Below are positions 58,101-64,000 of a DNA stretch of 64,000 bases, in pieces; the first letter of the stretch is position 1; every line of letters starts with the position of its first letter. The DNA comes from Arcuatula senhousia (taxonomy: Eukaryota; Mollusca; Bivalvia; Mytilida; Mytilidae), in the NCBI GenBank assembly GCA_963971305.1, contig CAXARO010000986.1, forward strand, positions 1-64,000, read 5' to 3'. The position numbers and the translations under genes are program-made. The notes under the pieces are model-generated. The model saw only the letters and a program-made list of their open reading frames with translations, made no database searches and was not told where the DNA came from.

Positions 58101-61100
58101 TTAGTAATACTTTTGCCATAATCTTCATGATCTTGATTTTCTGATGTGTTTGATTGCAAATTTTTAATTTGATGTACATTATCTTTAAAATCCATATAAC
58201 TCTGCAGCTTTTTATCCTCTTTTTTCGTTAAACCTATATCTAAAGAAACACTGTCTTTAGGTCTTTGAGCATCTTTCTTAGAAGTGATTGGTTTAACAAT
58301 TAGTTCTTCTGATACTTTGTGCATATTGACACAATCTTTCATTGGCTTTACACTCAGCACTTTCTTCTCTGGACTAACATCAAGAAATTCTGTTGTGTTT
58401 GTGCTCTTGTCGGTGCTTAGTTCGACATGTGCTGTCTGAACACTTCCCATTTCTCTTTTTAATAGGGTTGGTCCCGATTGTAATGTGTTAATTGTGTTTT
58501 CCTGATTTCTGAGTTCAATTTTGTTTTCCCGACTTCCAAGTTCAATTTTGTTTTCCTGACTTTTGTTTTCCCGACTTCCAAGTTCAATTTTGTTTTCCTG
58601 ACTTTTGTTTTCCTGATTTCTGAGTTCAATTTTGTTTTCCTGACTTCCAAGTTCAATTTTGTTCTTATTCTTATACGATTCTGTTTCACTTCTTACAATT
58701 GGAAGAGCACTTCTATTTGTTAAATTAGGTGTACTTTTACATGAAATGACCTTTTCAATGTTGTTATCATTACATGATATTTCTTTGTTGTGGTTTTCAT
58801 TATGATTAACAGGAGCCTTTGGTCTAGAAGGAACCAAACTTAAATTATTTAAGTTAGATTTTTTCTTTGGTCTACCTGGTTTTCTTTTTTGAACAAGAAT
58901 TGCTGGATTTAGAGGCTTTGCTTTATCCAATGAAGAATTGACACATTTTTCTAGATTTGAAAGTTTCTGTACTTTTTTAGTGCGTCTCATTTTAAATGGA
59001 AGTTTACTATTTTGTTGTTTTGCTCGCTTTGACTCCCAAAATCTAAGGAACTTTCCTTTCTCAATTAATGATTCTATCTGATTTGATTTATCATTTTTTT
59101 CAATTTGTATACAGCTTCCATTTTTAACATCTATTTGTTCTTTTTCTTGATCACTTTTAGAAGACTTAAGAGATACTTGATCTTCATGATTCTTGGTAGC
59201 TTCAACTTGTTTTGTTTTAAAATGTTTAATAGGATGTTTTCTAGGACGACCAAGCTTTTTCTTGACACGTTGATCACCATTACTTTTCTCATTAAACTTT
59301 TTTTCTTTCATGCCACTAACACTAAAAATATGTGGCTTTGCATCCTCTATTGTGTCACTTTTTATTTCACTTTCATCAAAGGTGTTTTGTTTTACAAAGT
59401 TACAAACTTGTAAACTTTGTTTGTTATGAATGGTCATTTGCTTCGTCATGTTGCCAATTTTGGTAGGATTAGCAACACTAGTGAGTTCCAACACCTTTTT
59501 ATTGCTGACTTTGGGTTTTACCCAGTCTGCTGGGTCTTGATCTTTTGTTTGAATACAAGCAGATTTTTTGGGCCTACCAACAGGAAGTTTAGGCCTTTTA
59601 ACATCTACAATGTCTTTATCCATCAAAGTTTTCTTTCCATCTCTTGACACTTTTTTCTTATTAACATGTTGACATTTTTGTAGCTTCTTTTTCAATTTAT
59701 ACCTTCTTTTCTTTCCATTTTTCATATTGCTTGTGTTTAGAAAATATACATTAGACTTTCTCATTGTTGAATATCTATTTGACTTGTCCTTTGAGAAGGG
59801 TTTGGATGAAGCTTTCTTTTTCCTACCATCTACTTTCTTCCTGCCTTTTTTGTATGGAAATGGAACAGATTTTGCTACTTTTTGCTTATCAAGATCAAAC
59901 ACAAAGTTGTTTTGGAAGTTCAGGTCGACCATTTGATTATCACACCCAATGATAGGAATCAAGGTTGTCGTACTGTTAAAAGTATTTTGCACTCCATCTT
60001 GATCTAACAGTGGAATGCCGATCTGATTTATTGGGTTTGGAATGTCAGCAATAAACTGAAAAGATTCCTCTTCTGTAGCATTCGGTTCAACAACAGGAGC
60101 ATTATCAATAGGTTTTAGGATAGTGCAAGGTATAATTCTACTTTTGAATAGTTTCTTTTTCTTCTGGTCCTTGCCAACCACACCAAGAACATCACCAAAC
60201 ACATTTTCTATGACAACAGGATCATTATCCTTGCTCCATTTTGAGATCTTCTTTTCTTCAAATACAGCATCTTTCAATGATTTTTTATCAAATCGATTTT
60301 TAGTCAAATTTCTTGGAACCCTTGTATTTATGGCTACTCTTTTCTTGTTCTCAAGTATATCATCATTTCTTAGTTCAGATGGAATGTCTGAAACTGAGCT
60401 TTCGAAATTAACAGCCATGTCGCTTTCAGAGTCACTCAACATGAAATCACATCCTGTAAACTGTTGTTCATCAATTGTCCGAGTATCCATTATAACAATG
60501 TTACACAGTGAGTTGTTTTCCTCCCGTAGGTTTTCAGTTTTAATATTCATTGGTATCATCTTGCTGAAAGAATTCATTGATTCTTCATCTTCAAACATTG
60601 AATCACTTCCCTCTTTTTGTTTCAAATATTGTTCATACTTCAGTTGAACTCTATGTGATCTTCTTTGACCAATGTCATCCTGACTAGCATAAATGTTGAC
60701 AGGTGCTTGTTTTAATCTATTAGCAGAACCTTTTGGTCGGCCTCTTTTTCCACTTGAGGATAGATTAGGGCTTGGACTCTCCATCTTCTGTTCATCTTCA
60801 TTGATTTTCTCTGATGATTTAGATTTATCATCATTTGTGAGGTTATCAAGAGTTTCATCAGCCACCTGAAAGTTTTCAACTTGATCCTTAAACTCTTTAC
60901 TATGGACTGATTCATCGCTTTCAAATGGTTCAGATATTTCCTGATTTTGATCTTGTTCAACACCACTATTCCTCTTATTAGTTTCAACGGGGATACCATC
61001 CACTAATTTATCATCTGAACAAGTAGTTTCTTGTATTATGTTTTCATCTATCAAAGGTTCCAAATCATAACTGGAATCCTGCTGCTCATTAAAATGATCA

Positions 61101-61501
61101 GAGTTTAAACTTTCTGCTTCAATATCATCTAATATATATGTGTAAGTAATTTCTTGGAAATCATCAGTGTTATCTTGTTCAGAGATAATGTCTTCACAAC
61201 CTGATGTACCATCAGCAGTTAGATTTTGATCAGTGACTTTCTCCTCATCTGGTGAAAGAGTTACAGGTCCATTTTCTACAACCTCTATTTGTTCTACTGC
61301 TTTTGAACATGTATTTTCTGATATTGAAGATGGTATAACCTGCTGTGAACCTTCAAAACTGAAGTCTTTTGTGGGATTTTGACATTGCGTCACTTGATTT
61401 GCAGATTCTTGTAATTTGTCTGAGCAATCAATATGAAATACCTCTGGGGGCTGTGTGTCTTTTGGGTCTGTTAAAACTTTAACTTCTACAGTTGTATCAG
61501 T
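55166..61501 (-). CDS. AT-hook gene, terminal 6.3-kb exon
   Basis: Open for 2,111 codons to TAA at 55168-55166. The acceptor is atgttttgcag just upstream of ACT at 61501. There is no ATG at its beginning (the nearest start-like codon is a TTG inside the acceptor), so translation begins in an upstream exon. It contains all AT-hooks and an internal repeat at 58494-58660. Confidence 0.93.
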   Translation of the reverse strand, partial: TDTTVEVKVLTDPKDTQPPEVFHIDCSDKLQESANQVTQCQNPTKDFSFEGSQQVIPSSISENTCSKAVEQIEVVENGPVTLSPDEEKVTDQNLTADGTSGCEDIISEQDNTDDFQEITYTYILDDIEAESLNSDHFNEQQDSSYDLEPLIDENIIQETTCSDDKLVDGIPVETNKRNSGVEQDQNQEISEPFESDESVHSKEFKDQVENFQVADETLDNLTNDDKSKSSEKINEDEQKMESPSPNLSSSGKRGRPKGSANRLKQAPVNIYASQDDIGQRRSHRVQLKYEQYLKQKEGSDSMFEDEESMNSFSKMIPMNIKTENLREENNSLCNIVIMDTRTIDEQQFTGCDFMLSDSESDMAVNFESSVSDIPSELRNDDILENKKRVAINTRVPRNLTKNRFDKKSLKDAVFEEKKISKWSKDNDPVVIENVFGDVLGVVGKDQKKKKLFKSRIIPCTILKPIDNAPVVEPNATEEESFQFIADIPNPINQIGIPLLDQDGVQNTFNSTTTLIPIIGCDNQMVDLNFQNNFVFDLDKQKVAKSVPFPYKKGRKKVDGRKKKASSKPFSKDKSNRYSTMRKSNVYFLNTSNMKNGKKRRYKLKKKLQKCQHVNKKKVSRDGKKTLMDKDIVDVKRPKLPVGRPKKSACIQTKDQDPADWVKPKVSNKKVLELTSVANPTKIGNMTKQMTIHNKQSLQVCNFVKQNTFDESEIKSDTIEDAKPHIFSVSGMKEKKFNEKSNGDQRVKKKLGRPRKHPIKHFKTKQVEATKNHEDQVSLKSSKSDQEKEQIDVKNGSCIQIEKNDKSNQIESLIEKGKFLRFWESKRAKQQNSKLPFKMRRTKKVQKLSNLEKCVNSSLDKAKPLNPAILVQKRKPGRPKKKSNLNNLSLVPSRPKAPVNHNENHNKEISCNDNNIEKVISCKSTPNLTNRSALPIVRSETESYKNKNKIELGSQENKIELRNQENKSQENKIELGSRENKSQENKIELGSRENKIELRNQENTINTLQSGPTLLKREMGSVQTAHVELSTDKSTNTTEFLDVSPEKKVLSVKPMKDCVNMHKVSEELIVKPITSKKDAQRPKDSVSLDIGLTKKEDKKLQSYMDFKDNVHQIKNLQSNTSENQDHEDYGKSITKGNKKILLGKPLQKNSDKIKYISQNLLTEQNHLKRPINESSLVANTETDSFSSFPDSTMGLPVKSRGRPPKIKRKRGFKRIQDKTLCKAKQIENDDNEATNSATSNEEVVKLKKVGRPKKIKNSGKKMGRPRKNGNGPNKFDAQKQEKVVKHHPGITEQSGIFKKKAGRPRKIDVKMAKDLVQEKEESGGEFSVNKMKKSKKGKGQAAIPKTNSEISGLSMIKDFTVAKCDEPPKLEKVSLEAVMDCQNTMTSEQSILKSKCSLPDTSNGKACKNDQKNLQMAVDSKSAKCSNELYNATNDSLGEQKRNANKDACENQIKSFGNIPTLCVPKIKKRGRPPKMPTLTCENMEKVENMFDKIKKGRKKVTGDANTNPVSISKLALEKRKKLLTNMSKFLYNIGSTNISQVNGVLKKYPMLQKIMLKSTNGSKGKKPDISRKLNQGHLPIVDNMGILNTNGKDDSSMNINAKETMLEDSKQLGKNRKNSSNCVKGKIDKHNKGGGRKPKKIQISKSVGEITSLDNTRRPFSDIDKDTPMQNKGQDLLSEVHIDNVEGKQKGDENLKLSTEKTGTINNNKESPSKKPRGRPRKFFHIDRNLKSNCTCVNKKSGPGRLKKIHESSCIYTKNGTFKHSISKKCSKNVVVKNKVIKQKTNNEDKKKFDKETGNIESSETLISKTCMSDTKVKSIDLDQTFLSMTCTPQITVSSTKLQSTQVDTNDTKGKCENMTSQESVKTKKKIGRPRKKSFQMFSIDSKSGEIKHVACDKDLNVDKIMQHESRINKDLNKQNISEMHYLPTIHNQTVEHNNAVENGSDLEMPTIDFEGHFSEIKPTVCGDEETFTLTSALGLVKKGDKESSTQPYPKNDSNTSFTQKSNFFENGSLTINKCRQQTKNDSYSREDFGSSEDSCEIPRNKSPNDSLNAELSNLDCNFEVVFEVNELEGLSGKTQNPFPCSYNDSSEDTVGYEYVDDITDTSNSCC

Positions 61502-62854
61502 CTGCAAAACATATAACCATATTTACCAGGTGAAATTTTTAGTGACAATCTGTCTAAATACAGTCTAGTTTAGAAGGCAACTGATACCTTATAACTGGTA
61601 GTTTTTACGGTGTGAATTTTTTGCAGATTGGAATAAAATTCTGTGATTTTATTTTTGCTGATTTCAATTTTTGCTGTTTTACATCTTTATTTATGGATAA
61701 GAATGCTTCATACTTTTAATGTGATATTATATTTTGATGTTGAGTGTCAACCGCAAAATAATGCAAATATTATATTACTGCAAAAATTTCGAGTTATATG
61801 GTATTCTCTGTGCTGTCTCATTAGGACATGATGGTACATGTATTGCATTGGCTCATGCCAACTCTGGCACCAACACTGCTGTTTTGACAAGTACTTCAAA
61901 GCTTAGGAATTTCCCATGTAAATTTCAAAATTGCCAAAACTTTAAATTGTAACCAGAGTGAACTCATGGACAACCCTAGTTTATTCTCATTATTACTTCA
62001 GTTTGTGTTGTTGATTGCTATCAAGATGTACTCGTGTTTTATGTTGTTTAGTTTATCATGCTGTCGTCTGGCTTTTACTATTTTTTTTCTTTGCTCTTTC
62101 CAATTTTTGACATTCAGATGCTCCCCTTGGTTACTCTCTTCTTTCATTCATTGATTCTTGCTGACAACTATTCAACATGTTCAATATAATTGACAATTCT
62201 CCATTGATATTGAAATTTATTCTTAAAAATACAGACTGTACACTGCTGTTAATTTAAACATACCACAGTATTTTCTCTGGGAAAAATACAAATTTCCTGT
62301 AATACAAAGGAACAAAAGAAAACATTAAAATAAAGATAAACAAGAATATGTCCAAGAGATATAATGCCATGTCTTGCAACACCCCCCTTCAATTACTGAA
62401 CCATGAACTCATGAGCCATGAGTATAATTCTATAATGATTTTTGTATATTCATATCCTGATGTATTTCTGTATAAAATTTCATGATGATATCATACTTCT
62501 TTCATGGAAAGGTAACTAACTTGCAGGTAAACCTAACATCCCCTTTCTCTATAAGTCAGTATGGTTTAAAGGCAATTTTGTTTGTTCATATCCTGATCAT
62601 GATGTAGTGGTACATGTACATGTATATATGTGTATAAAGCTTCATAGCCTAAGGTACCATTTCTCCTTCATGGTAAAGTAACTTAAAACTTGTAAGTAAA
62701 CCAGATTTGGGACTGATGGACGGACAGAGGAAGAATTTTCTGTACTTACAACTTTTTTGTTTTGCAGTCTGCTTGCAAGTACTAGATCTTCAAAGATTCT
62801 GTGAAAATCACTGATACTGTTAAGTTGCTGTCCATTATTGGGTTCAATTGCATT
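55166..62854 (-). CDS. Multi-AT-hook nuclear protein, 3' part of gene, at least 2,157 aa
   Basis: Exons 62854-62750, 62296-62264 and 61501-55166 join in phase 0 with GT-AG borders. The last exon alone encodes 2,111 residues. Eleven canonical AT-hook cores (G-R-P flanked by Lys/Arg) fall near 60738, 59574, 59247, 58872, 57900, 57753, 57714, 57597, 57090, 56346 and 55884, and a variant GGGRKPKK near 56590. AT-hooks bind the minor groove of AT-rich DNA, so a chromatin role in the nucleus is likely. The first 400 residues and the C-terminus are acidic; the middle is Lys/Asn/Ser-rich and probably disordered. No zinc finger, bromodomain, PHD or SET domain is visible. I do not recognise the protein. 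No ATG was found in the first visible exon, so the 5' end is missing. Confidence 0.85.
58494..58660 (-). repeat. In-frame coding repeat (ENKIELGS/ENKIELRN units)
   Basis: Within the AT-hook exon, ENKIEL is repeated five times, separated by GSQ, RNQ, GSR or a short ENKSQ linker. At DNA level this is a small tandem array of 'ttttgttttcctgacttcc'-type units whose lengths are multiples of three. It lies between the fourth and fifth AT-hooks. Confidence 0.85.
62264..62296 (-). CDS. AT-hook gene, 33-base microexon
   Basis: Eleven codons, EICIFPRENTV, between a tgtattacag acceptor and a gtatgt donor. Phase 0 on both sides, so it could be skipped in frame. Supported by splice sites and frame only. 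Confidence 0.6.
62750..62854 (-). CDS. AT-hook gene, first visible exon
   Basis: 105 bases, 35 codons, phase 0 on both sides; encodes SDFHRIFEDLVLASRLQNKK. Acceptor tatattttag, donor gtaagt. The segment looks helical. Other frames contain stops. Confidence 0.7.
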
Positions 62855-63235
62855 CTAAAATATATATAAATGTATCAAATGTAAACATGTACAAATACAA
62901 ATAATAATATAAGCTCTAACTCAATTACAATAGATGGTTAAGGCCTATTTTGTTAATGTATCAAATGACAAAGTTAATACATAATTGAAATGACAACTAA
63001 TATGTGTATATCTATATATATGTTATGATAAAATAATAAATTGAACATTTTAAAATTGTTAGAAAACATTTATTGCATACTTTTCATTTTTATTAGTAAT
63101 TAGGTATCAATTTTTAGGGGGGTCAAACACAAAAAAAAAGAAGCCAATAAAGTGTTATTTTTACATCATTTCAAATATGCATCATGTAAAGACCATGAAA
63201 TTAACTTGAAATTGTGTCTGATCCAACGATGCCTG
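62855..63235. other. Intron or upstream region of the AT-hook gene
   Basis: AT-rich sequence right of the first visible exon. No further exon could be placed with confidence. Confidence 0.4.
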
Positions 63236-63880
63236 ATATCCCTCCTGTTCATGAAATATCATTGACCCCTAACATGTATTATCTGGGATATGGACCTTTA
63301 CTAAACATTTATCAAATGTTCATGCATACAGGGTTCCCACGCCATCCTTGAATTCAAGGAAACCTGGAAAAGTCCTTGAATTTCATTTCAATGCTCAAAA
63401 ATCTGGAAAAATCCTTGAATTTTATCAAATATCCTTGAAAAACCCAGGAATTTTGTAATATGCAGATTTGTTGACCATTTGATAAAAAAAGGCCAAAAAA
63501 TATTGAATTTTAAAAATTTGTGTGGACTATTTTGATCCTTGAAAATGACCTGAATACACTTGAAAAGTCCTGGAAAAAACCTTGAATTTTGTGTCCAAAA
63601 TATAGTGGGAACCTTGTGCATAAAATATAGGTCACAGTGACATAATTTCTAGTGGGTGTTGTTGTGTTAGCTAAGATGCATCTAGTGGTGAAATACAATT
63701 GACCCTCAACATGAAGTATCGAGATATGGACCTTAACCAAGAACTTCACAAAAGTCATTCATGCATAATGTAAAAGCTACAATGACCTAAATTCTAGTGG
63801 GTTGTGTCATGCTACGCAAGACACATCTAGTGGTGAAATATCACTGACCCCCCAACATGTATTATCTGGGATATTGGTGC
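63236..63880. repeat. Older tandem-type repeat, about 143-bp unit, interrupted
   Basis: The passage tagtggtgaaatacaattga at 63684 recurs at 63828 (tagtggtgaaatatcactga), and a third partial unit lies before 63328 (gaaatatcattgacccctaa). A younger element at 63329-63616 splits it. Confidence 0.65.
63329..63616. mobile_element. 288-bp inverted-repeat transposon with CAGGGTTCCCAC ends
   Basis: The left end cagggttcccac is inverted at the right (gtgggaaccttg). TGCATA at 63323-63328 and 63617-63622 is a 6-base flanking duplication. The inside is rich in 'tccttgaattt' words. The ends resemble hAT-type non-autonomous elements. Overlapping minus-strand frames are not genes. Confidence 0.78.
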
Positions 63881-64000
63881 AAAATACAACATTACCATTG
63901 GCACATTTTGTTGACAGTCCTTTAGACTAACTATTAGTCGATACAAACATCCTTTCGAAATAATTTCATAAAGATCCAGCAACATTTACTTAAGTTATAG

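Noticed and set aside
58459..58689. 76-codon minus-strand frame rich in RKTKLN repeats
   Set aside because: It is the alternate frame of the ENKIEL coding repeat.
55293..60647. Many plus-strand open frames of 60-174 codons over the AT-hook exon
   Set aside because: They are Phe/Ser/Leu-rich antisense shadows of the Lys/Asn/Ser-rich coding strand.
61502..61507. Translation start at the left edge of the 6.3-kb open frame
   Set aside because: The codon there is TTG and lies within a splice acceptor (ttttgcag). The frame continues from upstream exons instead.

Overview
The window is animal nuclear DNA, most likely from a bivalve mollusc and probably a mussel-type genome. The basis is AT-rich sequence, GT-AG introns, frequent ACATGTA words, very dense short inverted-repeat transposons, and two genes whose proteins match animal families. 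The species cannot be named from the sequence.

Three protein-coding genes are supported. (1) MEIG1 homologue, plus strand, 151-1471: two coding exons, 87 residues, complete coding sequence; its 5' UTR exon lies left of the window. (2) C12orf56 homologue, minus strand, 38736-8955: fourteen coding exons with every splice phase matching, giving 827 residues. Its introns are enlarged mainly by transposons; one 4.06-kb TTAA-flanked element fills almost all of intron 9. (3) A large AT-hook protein, minus strand, 62854-55166: two short upstream exons and one 6.3-kb terminal exon, with eleven canonical GRP AT-hook cores. Its 5' end is outside the window or not found.

The rest is mobile and repetitive DNA. 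3.8-6.1 kb is a 40-bp minisatellite with about 43 copies, each carrying a palindromic CRE-like core. 2.7-3.7 kb is a nested pair of elements. 9-29 kb holds intronic SINEs, MITEs and tandem-repeat elements of the C12orf56 homologue. 41.3-45.6 kb holds decayed repeats and a broken reverse transcriptase. 45.96-50.5 kb is a nest of at least five elements inserted into each other, several with visible target-site duplications. 50.6-54.3 kb has more tandem-cored elements, and 63.2-63.9 kb has a small inverted-repeat transposon inside an older repeat.

No functional link between the three genes can be inferred from their proximity. I see no complete transposase and no clear new enzymatic system. The most unusual items are the CRE-bearing minisatellite, the TTAA element with a perfect 28-bp CRE palindrome, the nested transposon stack, and the unrecognised multi-AT-hook gene.
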